This document shows positions 1 to 7,617 of a DNA stretch of 41,346 nt, in pieces. Under the pieces are notes generated by a model. That model worked only from the letters and a program-made list of their open reading frames with translations. It ran no database searches and had not been told where the DNA came from. Position 1 is the first letter of the stretch. Each line of letters starts with the position of its first letter. Source of the stretch: Roseomonas sp. GC11 (lineage in GTDB: Bacteria; Pseudomonadota; Alphaproteobacteria; Acetobacterales; Acetobacteraceae); assembly GCF_024437745.1 (NCBI RefSeq), contig NZ_JANFNY010000045.1, positions 1-41,346 on the forward strand. The letters run 5' to 3'. Both the position numbers and the translations under genes were made by a program.

Positions 1-2
1 AG

Positions 3-248
3 GTAACGCGCACGGGGGAAGGCGAGATGGCCGTTGGCGTCGCGGCCGTCCAGGAAACGCGTGACCGAAGCGCCGCCCCCTTCATCACCCTGGGTGCCAG
101 GGTCGCCGCCGGGCAGACCCTGCTGCTGATCGAGGCGATGAAGACCTTCAACCAGATCAAGGCCCCCAAGGCCGGCACCGTGACCCGTATCCTGGTCGAG
201 AGCGGTTCGCCGGTCGAGTATGGCGAGCCGCTGGTGGTGGTCGAGTAA
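3..248 (+). CDS. accB: Biotin carboxyl carrier protein of acetyl-CoA carboxylase, 3' part
   Basis: Carries the biotin that shuttles carboxyl groups between biotin carboxylase and carboxyltransferase in fatty-acid synthesis. The reading frame is open from base 3; an internal ATG lies at 27. The visible part is the C-terminal half of a biotinyl domain: an APFI segment, then the EAMKT motif whose Lys (codon 141-143) is the biotinylation site, ending in a typical EYGEPLVVVE tail. The following gene, 12 bp away, is accC, as expected. Odd: the stretch encoded by about 3-80 does not show the usual PMVGT-type start of the biotinyl domain and does not look like AccB. It could be a divergent insertion, a frame disturbance or an assembly edge effect. 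The C-terminal identity is certain; the 5' part is not. Confidence 0.85.
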   Translation, partial: VTRTGEGEMAVGVAAVQETRDRSAAPFITLGARVAAGQTLLLIEAMKTFNQIKAPKAGTVTRILVESGSPVEYGEPLVVVE

Positions 249-260
249 GGACAGCCCCTG

Positions 261-1604
261 ATGTTCAAGAAGGTGCTGATCGCCAATCGCGGCGAGATCG
301 CGCTGCGCGTCCACCGCGCCTGCCAGGAGATGGGCATCCGCACCGTGGCCGTGCATTCCACGGCGGATGCCACCGCCATGCATGTGCGCCTGGCGGATGA
401 GAGCGTGTGCATCGGCCCGCCCGCCGCGCGCGACAGCTACCTGAACGTGGCGGCCATCCTCTCGGCGGCCAGCATCACCGGGGCGGATGCCATCCATCCC
501 GGCTATGGCTTCCTCTCCGAGAACGCCAATTTCGCGGAGATGGTGGAGGCGCACGGCTTCACCTTCATCGGCCCCACCGCCGAGCATATCCGCATGATGG
601 GCGACAAGATCGCCGCCAAGCAGGCGATGAAGTCGCTCGGCGTGCCGCTGGTCCCCGGCAGCGATGGCGAGCTGGCGAGCCTCGACGAGGCGCGCGCGGT
701 GGCCGAGCGCATCCTCTACCCGGTGCTGATCAAGGCCGCCGCCGGCGGCGGCGGGCGCGGCATGAAGGTGGCGCACTCGGCCGATGAGCTGGAAGAAGCC
801 TGGCGCGTCGCCCGCACCGAGGCCAAGGCCGCCTTCGGCAATGACGCCGTCTACATGGAGAAGTACCTGGACCGGCCGCGCCATATCGAGCTGCAGGTCC
901 TGGCCGACACCCATGGCCATGTCGTCCACTTCGGCGAGCGCGACTGCTCCCTCCAGCGCCGCCACCAGAAGCTGGTGGAGGAGGCCGGCAGCCCGGCCCT
1001 GACGGCGGCCGAGCGCGACGCGCTGGGCGCGCAGGTGACGGCGGGCCTCTCGAAGCTCGGCTACCGCAATGCCGGCACGCTGGAATTCCTCTGGCAGGAC
1101 GGGCAGTTCGCCTTCATCGAGATGAACACCCGCCTCCAGGTCGAGCATCCGGTGACCGAGATGGTCTGTGGCATCGACCTGGTGAAGGAGCAGCTGCGCG
1201 TCGCCGCCGGGGAGAAGCTGGGCTACACCCAGTCCGACATTTCCTTCAGTGGCCATGCCATCGAGTGCCGCATCACGGCGGAGGACCCGGAGAGCTTCGC
1301 GCCCTCCCCCGGCCGGGTGAACACCTATCACGCGCCGGGCGGGCTGGGCGTGCGGGTGGATAGCGCGCTCTACTCCGGCTACGCCGTGCCGCCGCACTAT
1401 GACAGCCTGGTGGCCAAGCTGGTGGTGCATGGCAAGACCCGCGCCGAGGCTATCGCCCGCATGCGCCGCGCCCTGGCGGAGATGGTGGTGGATGGCATCC
1501 GCACCACCCTGCCCCTGCACCAGCGGATCATGGAGGACGCCCAGTTCCAGTCGGGCGACTACACCATCCACTGGCTGGAGCGCTTCGTCGGCCTGAAGGG
1601 CTGA
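261..1604 (+). CDS. accC: Biotin carboxylase subunit of acetyl-CoA carboxylase
   Basis: ATP-dependent carboxylation of biotin on AccB, first half of the acetyl-CoA carboxylase reaction, cytoplasmic. It is 447 aa, close to the usual 449. The N-terminal domain opens with [15 protein letters not shown]. The ATP-grasp fold has the glycine-rich loop GGGGRGM (about residues 161-167) and the HIELQV and [12 protein letters not shown] segments. The catalytic stretch [12 protein letters not shown] starts near residue 287, where the metal-binding Glu and catalytic Arg of the family lie. It starts 12 bp after accB, so it is co-transcribed. No anomalies seen. Confidence 0.98.
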   Translation: MFKKVLIANRGEIALRVHRACQEMGIRTVAVHSTADATAMHVRLADESVCIGPPAARDSYLNVAAILSAASITGADAIHPGYGFLSENANFAEMVEAHGFTFIGPTAEHIRMMGDKIAAKQAMKSLGVPLVPGSDGELASLDEARAVAERILYPVLIKAAAGGGGRGMKVAHSADELEEAWRVARTEAKAAFGNDAVYMEKYLDRPRHIELQVLADTHGHVVHFGERDCSLQRRHQKLVEEAGSPALTAAERDALGAQVTAGLSKLGYRNAGTLEFLWQDGQFAFIEMNTRLQVEHPVTEMVCGIDLVKEQLRVAAGEKLGYTQSDISFSGHAIECRITAEDPESFAPSPGRVNTYHAPGGLGVRVDSALYSGYAVPPHYDSLVAKLVVHGKTRAEAIARMRRALAEMVVDGIRTTLPLHQRIMEDAQFQSGDYTIHWLERFVGLKG

Positions 1605-1960
1605 CGCGCGGGGAGGAGGCCAGGGGGAGGAGTGGGGGGGCAGGCGCGCCGTCCGCCATCCAGCCATGCGACATACGCATGCAGAGGCGCGGGCGGCGGG
1701 ACCAGATAAGCCCCAACCTCTGCCCCTTACCGGCCCTGCCCCTCACCCGGGCGGGGCCGCCCGGTCCGGGCGCCGCGGGCCACCCGCCGCCTTCCGGCGC
1801 GGCGGGCCGGCGCGCCGCCCCGGCCGGGCAGCCCCGCCGGCATCGTGGCAGGCCTGCCACTATCTCTTCATCATTTTGCTATTCCTGAACCGCAGCCTGT
1901 CGCCATGCCTGCCGTTTGTCGTGACAGGACTGCCGGCCCCATATCTCTCGGGAACGCCTG
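1605..1960. other. Intergenic region between accC and mprF
   Basis: 356 bp without a convincing gene. Most of it is extremely GC-rich with many short self-complementary stretches. A perfect 16-bp palindrome (arms GTGGCAGG and CCTGCCAC) lies at 1845-1860. It is followed by a locally AT-rich, pyrimidine-rich stretch at 1861-1886. This could be a weak accC terminator or a regulatory site for mprF. I could not find a clear -35/-10 pair. Frames that are open here on either strand lack gene-like composition. Confidence 0.5.
1845..1860. repeat. 16-bp perfect palindrome upstream of mprF
   Basis: The two 8-bp arms GTGGCAGG and CCTGCCAC are exact reverse complements with no spacer. It lies 100 bp before the mprF start, directly next to the only AT-rich segment in the gap. 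It may be an operator for a dimeric regulator or the stem of a short terminator for accC. The sequence alone does not decide. Confidence 0.45.
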
Positions 1961-4606
1961 ATGAACGGCCTGACCCCCATGCAGCCTCCCGCCGAGCCGA
2001 TGCACAGCGCAGCCCTGCCCCCGGTGGTGACGCCGCGCGCGCGGCGCTGGGCCATGCTGCGCCCCTGGCTGCTGCTGGGCGCGGGGGCGGTCATGGCCGC
2101 CCTGGCGCTGCTGGCGCTGCACGGCCTGTCGCACGAGCTGGACTATGCCACCGTCATGGCCGGCCTCTCCGGGCGCAGCCCCTGGGTGCTGGCGGCGGCG
2201 CTCGGCGCCACGGCGCTCAGCTTCGCCGGCATGATGGGCTACGACCTTTCCGCCCTGCGCCATGTGGCGCCGGGGGCGGTGCCGCGGCGCATCGCCATGC
2301 TGGCGGCCTTCTGCGGCTTCGCCCTCAGCAACACGGTGGGGGTGGGCGCCTTCACCGGCGCCGCGGTGCGCTGGCGCATCTACGCCGCCGCCGGGCTGAA
2401 GCCGGAATCCATCACCCGGCTGCTGGTCTTCGTCACCGCCAGCTTCATCATCGGCCTCTTCGCCTGCGGCGCGCTCGGCCTGCTCGCCACCGCCGAGTCG
2501 GTGGATGACTGGTCCGGCCTGCCGCCCTGGGCCCTGCGCGGCATCGCCCTGCTGGTCCTGGGCGCGCTGGGCGGCCTCGTGCTGCTCGGGCGGCTGCGGC
2601 CGGGGGGCGTGCGCATCGGCCGCTACGCGCTGCGCGTGCCCTCCTCCCGCATGCTGGTCTTCCAGGGGCTTGTCTCGGTGCTCGACATCGGCGCCGCCGC
2701 CACCGTGCTCTGGGTGCTGCTGCCCGAGGGCGCGGTGGACCTGCCCTTCTTCATGGCGCTCTATGCCGTGGCCATCGCCATCGGCGCGGCCAGCCATCTG
2801 CCGGGCGGCATCGGCGTCTTCGAGGCGGTGGTCCTCCTCGCCTTCCGCGACACCGGCGTGTCGCTGGACGAGGTGGCCTCGGCCCTGGTGCTCTACCGGC
2901 TGATCTACTTCGCCCTGCCGCTCTGCCTCGCGCTGCTGCTGCTGGCGGGGTTCGAGGTCAGCCGCCGGGCGCATCTGCTCCAGGGCGGCACGCGCGCCGT
3001 GCGCTCCGCCACCCGGCTGATGCCGCGCTTCCTCGGCGCCACCGCCTTCGCCGCCGGCACGGCGCTGCTCTTCGGCGGCGTCACCCCGCCGGCGGGGGAT
3101 GTGCCCTGGCTGCTCGCCCCCGCCCTGCCGCTGCCGCTCTTCGAGGCCAGCCACCTCATCGCCAGCGTGGGCGGTCTGCTGCTGCTCTTCGTCGCCCATG
3201 GGCTGCTGCACCGGCTGGATGGCGCCTGGTGGCTGGCCCTGGTGCTGGCGCTGGGCGGCCTCGTGCTCACCATCGCGCGCGGCGGCGGCGAGCTGGAGCT
3301 GGGCCTGCTCTCCCTCCTCGCCATCGCCCTGCTGGCCTCGCGTGAGCGTTTCGACCGCCGCGCCCGCATGATGGTGCCGAGCTTCACCCCCGGCTGGTGG
3401 CTGGCCGTGGCAGGCGTGGTCGGCGCCGCCACCTGGCTGCTCTTCTTCGCCCATCGCGACGTGGAATATTCCCGCCATCTCTGGTGGGAGTTCGAGCTGG
3501 ACGCCTCCGCCCCGCGTGGCATGCGGGCGACGCTCGGCGTGGTGCTCTCCCTCTTCGCCGCCGGGCTCTGGGCGCTGATGCGGCCGGCGCGCAGCGCCGT
3601 GCGCCCGGCCACGCCCGAGGAACTGGCCCGCGCCACCGCCATCACCGCCGGGCAGGAGCGCGCCGATGCCAACCTCGTCCGCATGGGGGACAAGGCGCTG
3701 CTCTTCAGCGAGCAGGGGGATGCCTTCGTCATGTATGGCCGGCGCGGCCGGTCCTGGATCGCGCTGTCCGACCCCGTCGGGCCGAAGGCGCGGCGGGCGG
3801 ACATGGTGTGGCGCTTCGTCGAGCTGGCCGATGCCCAGGGCGGGCGCGCCGCCTTCTACCAGGTGCGGCCGGAGAACCTGCCCTACTACATCGATGCCGG
3901 CCTCCAGCCGCTGAAGCTGGGCGAGGCGGCGCGCGTGCCGCTGGAGGTGTTCAGCCTCACCGGCAAGTCCCGCCAGCCGCTGCGCAGCGCCCTCAACCGC
4001 GCCGAGCGCGAGGGGCTGACCTTCGAATGGGTGCCGCCCGATCAGGTGCTGCCCCTGCTGCCGGAGCTGAAGGAAATCTCCGATCTGTGGCTGGCGCAGC
4101 ACCGGGCCCGGGAAAAAGCCTTCTCCCTCGGCGCCTTCGAGCCGGCCTATGTCGCCGCCCAGCCCATCGCCGTGGTGCGCGGGCCGGAAGGGCGCATCCT
4201 GGCCTTCGCCACCATCCTCGACACGCCCGAGCGGCATGCGGACATGTCCATCGACCTGATGCGCCACCGCCCGGTGACGCCGCCCGGCACGATGGACTTC
4301 CTCTTCCTCAAGCTCATCCTGCGCGCCAAGGACCAGGGCTATGCCTGGTTCGACCTCGGCATGGCGCCGCTCTCCGGCCTCGCCGCGCACCGGCTGGCGC
4401 CCACCTGGTACCGCCTCGGCGGGCTGCTCTTCCGGCGGGGGGAGCGTTTCTACAATTTCCGCGGGCTGCGCGCCTTCAAGGACAAGTTCGAACCCGTCTG
4501 GGAGCCCCGCTACCTCTGCACACCCGGCGGGCTGGACCCCTGGGTGGTGCTGGCCGATGTCGCGGCGCTCCAGGCCGGCGGGCTGCGTGGCGTGATTGGG
4601 AAGTAA
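1961..4606 (+). CDS. mprF: Phosphatidylglycerol lysyltransferase (MprF/LpiA family)
   Basis: Membrane enzyme that transfers lysine (or another amino acid) from aminoacyl-tRNA to phosphatidylglycerol and flips the product, reducing membrane negative charge. It is linked to acid and cationic-peptide tolerance. At 881 aa it is the length of full two-domain family members. Roughly residues 30-520 are a run of hydrophobic membrane segments (flippase domain). About 540-870 is the soluble DUF2156 catalytic domain, with GKSRQPLRSALNRAE near residue 667, a MDFLFLKLI segment, and DLGMAPLSG near 798. The ATG at 1961 precedes the first membrane segments sensibly. It is followed after 105 bp by a VirJ/AcvB-type gene, the partner seen with lpiA in rhizobia and Agrobacterium. 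Which amino acid is transferred cannot be read from sequence. Confidence 0.92.
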   Translation: MNGLTPMQPPAEPMHSAALPPVVTPRARRWAMLRPWLLLGAGAVMAALALLALHGLSHELDYATVMAGLSGRSPWVLAAALGATALSFAGMMGYDLSALRHVAPGAVPRRIAMLAAFCGFALSNTVGVGAFTGAAVRWRIYAAAGLKPESITRLLVFVTASFIIGLFACGALGLLATAESVDDWSGLPPWALRGIALLVLGALGGLVLLGRLRPGGVRIGRYALRVPSSRMLVFQGLVSVLDIGAAATVLWVLLPEGAVDLPFFMALYAVAIAIGAASHLPGGIGVFEAVVLLAFRDTGVSLDEVASALVLYRLIYFALPLCLALLLLAGFEVSRRAHLLQGGTRAVRSATRLMPRFLGATAFAAGTALLFGGVTPPAGDVPWLLAPALPLPLFEASHLIASVGGLLLLFVAHGLLHRLDGAWWLALVLALGGLVLTIARGGGELELGLLSLLAIALLASRERFDRRARMMVPSFTPGWWLAVAGVVGAATWLLFFAHRDVEYSRHLWWEFELDASAPRGMRATLGVVLSLFAAGLWALMRPARSAVRPATPEELARATAITAGQERADANLVRMGDKALLFSEQGDAFVMYGRRGRSWIALSDPVGPKARRADMVWRFVELADAQGGRAAFYQVRPENLPYYIDAGLQPLKLGEAARVPLEVFSLTGKSRQPLRSALNRAEREGLTFEWVPPDQVLPLLPELKEISDLWLAQHRAREKAFSLGAFEPAYVAAQPIAVVRGPEGRILAFATILDTPERHADMSIDLMRHRPVTPPGTMDFLFLKLILRAKDQGYAWFDLGMAPLSGLAAHRLAPTWYRLGGLLFRRGERFYNFRGLRAFKDKFEPVWEPRYLCTPGGLDPWVVLADVAALQAGGLRGVIGK

Positions 4607-4623
4607 GCGATTGAGGGGAAAGG

Positions 4624-4645
4624 GCGGGGGAAGGAATTCCCCCGC
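4624..4645 (+). terminator. GC-rich hairpin between mprF and acvB
   Basis: Nine-bp perfect stem (GCGGGGGAA / TTCCCCCGC, loop GGAA), followed on the + strand by a C-run and a pyrimidine tract with several T's. It resembles a rho-independent terminator or mRNA 3' stabiliser that would partly separate mprF from acvB. The same GGGGGAA...TTCCCCC design recurs at 10261-10282 and 29633-29655. Confidence 0.55.
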
Positions 4646-4669
4646 ACCCCCCTTCTTCTTTCTTTCAGG

Positions 4670-4692
4670 GCCGGGCGCCGCTGGCGCCCGGC
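4670..4692 (+). promoter_or_regulatory. Second hairpin just upstream of the acvB start
   Basis: Ten-bp perfect stem (GCCGGGCGCC / GGCGCCCGGC) with loop GCT, ending 19 bp before the acvB ATG. No T-tract follows, so it is more likely an RNA structure near the ribosome-binding region, or part of a dispersed repeat, than a terminator. Confidence 0.4.
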
Positions 4693-4711
4693 GCAGACGG
4701 GACCGGATCGC

Positions 4712-5410
4712 ATGAACAGGCGTGGGTTGCTCGGCGCCCTGGCGGGCAGCGTGCTGGCACAGCCGGCACTGGCACAACGCGATACCTCCACCTGGCTGGT
4801 GGAGATGAACCCCCGCCAGAAGAAAGGGGAGACCTTCGCCATCATCCTCTCCGGGGATGGGGGGTGGCGCGATCTCGACCGGCAGATCGGGCGCTTCATG
4901 CGCGACCGCGGCGTGCCGGTGCTGGGCTTCGACTGCCTGAACTGGTTCTGGAAGCGCCGCTCGCCCGAGGAAGTGGCGGCGGAGCTGGACCGCGTCATCG
5001 CCCTCTATGCCGCCAAGTGGCAGATGCCGAAGGTGGCGCTGGTGGGCTATTCCTTCGGCGCCGATGTGCTGCCCTTCGCCTGGAACCGGATGAAGGCGGA
5101 GAGCAGGGAGCGCGTCGCCCTCATCAGCCTGCTGGCCTTCGCCAGGGATGCCGCCTTCGAGATCAAGGTGGGGGATTTCATCGGCCTCAGCCGGCCGAGC
5201 GCCCTGCCCACGGCGCCCGAGATCCCCGGCCTGCCGCTGGAGAAGGTGCAATGCGTCTATGGCTCGGAGGAGGAGAAGGAAACCGCCTGCCTCAGCCTCG
5301 CCAGCCCGCCGGCGCAGATCATCCGCCTCAAGGGCGGGCACCATTTCGACGAGAATTATCCCGCCCTGGCCGAGCGCATCCTGGCGCGCTTCCCGCCCGC
5401 CGGGTCATGA
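4712..5410 (+). CDS. acvB: VirJ/AcvB-type exported hydrolase (predicted lysyl-phosphatidylglycerol hydrolase)
   Basis: 232 aa with an N-terminal export signal (twin Arg at residues 3-4, hydrophobic core, AQPALA before a likely cleavage near residue 21-22), so probably periplasmic. The rest is one VirJ domain of alpha/beta-hydrolase type: LSGDGGW (46-52), nucleophile elbow GYSFG with Ser114, paired Cys181 and Cys193 around a CVYG segment, and GGHHFD with His210/His211 as the likely catalytic histidine. Agrobacterium AcvB has been shown to hydrolyse lysyl-phosphatidylglycerol and is about twice this length; this gene keeps only the VirJ-size unit. Its place right after an MprF/LpiA gene supports the same job: turnover of the lipid made next door. 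It ends in an ATGA overlap with aat. Function is inferred from family and context. Confidence 0.85.
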   Translation: MNRRGLLGALAGSVLAQPALAQRDTSTWLVEMNPRQKKGETFAIILSGDGGWRDLDRQIGRFMRDRGVPVLGFDCLNWFWKRRSPEEVAAELDRVIALYAAKWQMPKVALVGYSFGADVLPFAWNRMKAESRERVALISLLAFARDAAFEIKVGDFIGLSRPSALPTAPEIPGLPLEKVQCVYGSEEEKETACLSLASPPAQIIRLKGGHHFDENYPALAERILARFPPAGS

Positions 5411-6075
5411 TGCGGCGCATGTCGCGCCGCCCGCTGGAGATCACCCCCGAGCTTCTGTTGCGCGCCTACCGCGCCGGCCTCTTTCCCATGGCCGAGTCGC
5501 GGGAGGGCCGCCGCCTCTACTGGCTGGACCCGGAGCTGCGCGGCATCCTGCCGCTGGAGGGCTTCCACCTGCCGCGCCGCCTCCTGCGCACCGTGCTGAA
5601 CGGCCCCTATACGGTGACGGTGGACCGCGCCTTCCCCGCCGTCATCGCCGGCTGTGCCGCCCCCGCGCCGGGCCGCGAGGATTCCTGGATCAACCCGGAG
5701 ATCGAAACCCTCTTCACCACCCTTTTCGCGATGGGCCACGGCCATTCGGTCGAGACCTGGCAGGAGGGGGAGCTGGTGGGTGGCCTCTATGGCGTGGCGC
5801 TGGGCGGGGCCTTTTTCGGCGAGAGCATGTTCAGCCGTGCCCGCGATGCCTCCAAGGTGGCGCTGGTGCATCTGGTGGCGCGGCTGCGGTTGGGCGGGTT
5901 CTCGCTGCTGGACACGCAGTTCATCACCACACACCTGTCACAGTTCGGCGCGACGGAGATCCCTCGCGCCGCCTACAAGCAGCGCCTGGCCGAGGCGATG
6001 ACGGAGGACGCCCTGTGGCTCCCCGAGCCCGCGGATCTGGACGACGCCATCCGCGCGCTGCGCCGGGCGGAGTGA
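5407..6075 (+). CDS. aat: Leucyl/phenylalanyl-tRNA--protein transferase
   Basis: Adds Leu or Phe from aminoacyl-tRNA to proteins with N-terminal Arg/Lys, creating degrons for the ClpS/ClpAP N-end rule pathway; cytoplasmic. It is 222 aa, slightly shorter than E. coli (234). Family motifs in order: FPM (26-28), [13 protein letters not shown] (93-95), HSVETW (113-118), GGLYGV (125-130), GESMFS (138-143), ASK (148-150), DTQ near 169 and HL near 176. The ATG at 5407 overlaps the acvB stop as ATGA, which favours this start and translational coupling; an ATG follows directly at 5410. Like MprF it draws on charged tRNA. Confidence 0.96.
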   Translation: MMRRMSRRPLEITPELLLRAYRAGLFPMAESREGRRLYWLDPELRGILPLEGFHLPRRLLRTVLNGPYTVTVDRAFPAVIAGCAAPAPGREDSWINPEIETLFTTLFAMGHGHSVETWQEGELVGGLYGVALGGAFFGESMFSRARDASKVALVHLVARLRLGGFSLLDTQFITTHLSQFGATEIPRAAYKQRLAEAMTEDALWLPEPADLDDAIRALRRAE

Positions 6076-6119
6076 AGCGTCCCGCCGCGCCGGGGGGCGG
6101 CGGCAGCCTGAAGGCGGGG

Positions 6120-6144
6120 TCCGGGGTGGCCCTGCCACCCCGGA
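6120..6144 (+). terminator. Rho-independent terminator after aat
   Basis: Ten-bp perfect stem (TCCGGGGTGG / CCACCCCGGA) with loop CCCTG, then a T/C-rich tract containing CTTTCTTTC on the + strand. It lies in the 90-bp gap between convergent aat and otsA. The left arm and its upstream flank (18 bp from 6114) recur exactly at 19359-19376. Confidence 0.75.
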
Positions 6145-6165
6145 GTCTTTCTTTCTGTTTCTCTC

Positions 6166-7617
6166 TCAGTTCCTGGCTGGCGTTTCCCAGAACACGTCCT
6201 GCTCCGGGATGGGCAGTTCCTCCAGTTCGGCGAGGAAGCTTTCCGCCCAGCGCGTGGCGGTCTGTTCCTCCAGCCCGCGCATCATGCTGTCCCAGCGCTC
6301 CCGCCGCTCAGCCAGGGGCATTTTCAGGGCCCGGTCCAGCTGTTCGGCGACGGCCTCGGCATCCAGCGGATTGACGAGCAGGGCGCCCTCCATGCTTTCC
6401 GCCGCGCCGGCGAAGCTGGAGAGCACGAGCACGCCGGGGTCATCCGGGTCCTGCGCCGCGACGTATTCCTTGGCGACGAGGTTCATCCCGTCCCGCAGGG
6501 GCGTCACGAGCCCGACCCGCGCGGCGCGGTAGAAGCCCGCCAGGGTATCGCGCGCCACGGCGCGGGCGACGTAGCGCACCGGCGTCCAGTCGAACTCGGC
6601 ATAGTCGCCATTGATCCGCCCGGCGAGCTGGTCGAGCTCCCGCCGCAGGTTGCGGTAGCTCGCCACCTCGTTGCGGCTGCGCGCGGCGACCTGGAGGTAG
6701 GTCACCTTGTTCAGATGCTCGGGGAAGCGGGCGAGCAGGGCGGCGAAGCCGCGCATGCGGTGGGGCAGGCCCTTGGTGTAGTCCAGCCGCTCCGCGCCGA
6801 CGATCAGCGAGCGCCCGCCCAGGCTGGCGGCGAGGCGCTGCGTCTCCGGCCCATAGGCGGCCTTGCGCGCCAGGGTGGCGAAGCCGCGGGTGTCGATGCC
6901 GATGGGGTGGGCGGAAAGCTGGGCGCGCCGCATCTGCCCGGCCACCTCGCCGCGCACGCCGCCGGTGGCATCCGGCACTAGGCCCAGCCCGTCCTGGAAG
7001 CAGTTGAGCATCCCGGAGAGGTCGCGCCGCGTCTGCACGCCGATCAGGTCATAGGCCAGCAGGTCGCGCAGCAGGCGCTCCGCATCCGGCAGGGCGGAGA
7101 GCACGGCCCAGGGCGGGAAGGGAATATGGAGGAAGAAGCCGATGCGCTGCTTCGCCCCCAGGGCGCGCAGCTCGGCCGCCATCGGGATCAGCTGGTAGTC
7201 ATGGATCCAGATGGTGTCCTCCGGCCCCAGCAGCGGCAGCAGGGCCTGGGCGAAGTCGCGGTTGACCTTGCGGTAGGAGGCGGCCTCGCGCCGGTCATAC
7301 TCCATCAGCCCGAGGCGGAAATGGAAGAGCGGCCAGAGGGTGTTGTTCGAGTAGCCGGCGTAGAAGCCCTTCAGATCGGCCTCGGAGAGGTCGATGGTCG
7401 CGTAGTCGATGCCGGCGGAGCGCTGCCGGCGCGGCTCCAGCGTGGCCCCCGCGCGCGTCTCGGGCCTGGTCTCGGGCCGGGTCTCGCCGGACCAGCCGAA
7501 CCACAACCCGCCGCTGGCCTTCAGCATATCCTTCAGCGCCACGGCCAGGCCACCCGCCGCCGGCTCCCCGCGCCGCGGCACCGCGACGCGGTTGGAGACG
7601 ACGACTACCCGCCCCAC
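6166..7617 (-). CDS. otsA: Alpha,alpha-trehalose-phosphate synthase
   Basis: GT20 enzyme joining UDP-glucose and glucose-6-phosphate to trehalose-6-phosphate; cytoplasmic. I chose the GTG at 7617 (483 aa; E. coli 474). It puts VVVVSNRV at the usual N-terminus and has GGGAG eight bases upstream; an in-frame GTG at 7632 is the alternative. Key residues are present at family spacing: Arg10 in SNRVAVP, HDYQ at 139-142, Arg277 and Lys282 in AERLDYTKG, and Asp376 to Glu384 in DGMNLVAKE. The frame is open far upstream, but that part overlaps the GH15 gene and is not family-like. It overlaps the GH15 stop by 13 bp, so it is the third gene of the trehalose operon. Confidence 0.95.
   Translation of the reverse strand: MGRVVVVSNRVAVPRRGEPAAGGLAVALKDMLKASGGLWFGWSGETRPETRPETRAGATLEPRRQRSAGIDYATIDLSEADLKGFYAGYSNNTLWPLFHFRLGLMEYDRREAASYRKVNRDFAQALLPLLGPEDTIWIHDYQLIPMAAELRALGAKQRIGFFLHIPFPPWAVLSALPDAERLLRDLLAYDLIGVQTRRDLSGMLNCFQDGLGLVPDATGGVRGEVAGQMRRAQLSAHPIGIDTRGFATLARKAAYGPETQRLAASLGGRSLIVGAERLDYTKGLPHRMRGFAALLARFPEHLNKVTYLQVAARSRNEVASYRNLRRELDQLAGRINGDYAEFDWTPVRYVARAVARDTLAGFYRAARVGLVTPLRDGMNLVAKEYVAAQDPDDPGVLVLSSFAGAAESMEGALLVNPLDAEAVAEQLDRALKMPLAERRERWDSMMRGLEEQTATRWAESFLAELEELPIPEQDVFWETPARN

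Noticed and set aside
1666-2508. 280-codon + strand frame overlapping the start of mprF
   Set aside because: Out of frame with mprF, low complexity, and extends through the GC-rich intergenic region; chance frame.
1871-5344. Very long open frame on the - strand (over 1,100 codons) opposite mprF and acvB
   Set aside because: Its translation is low-complexity (Gln/Glu/Gly/Arg/His-rich), matches no family, and exactly mirrors two well-supported + strand genes. It is a typical shadow of GC-rich coding sequence.
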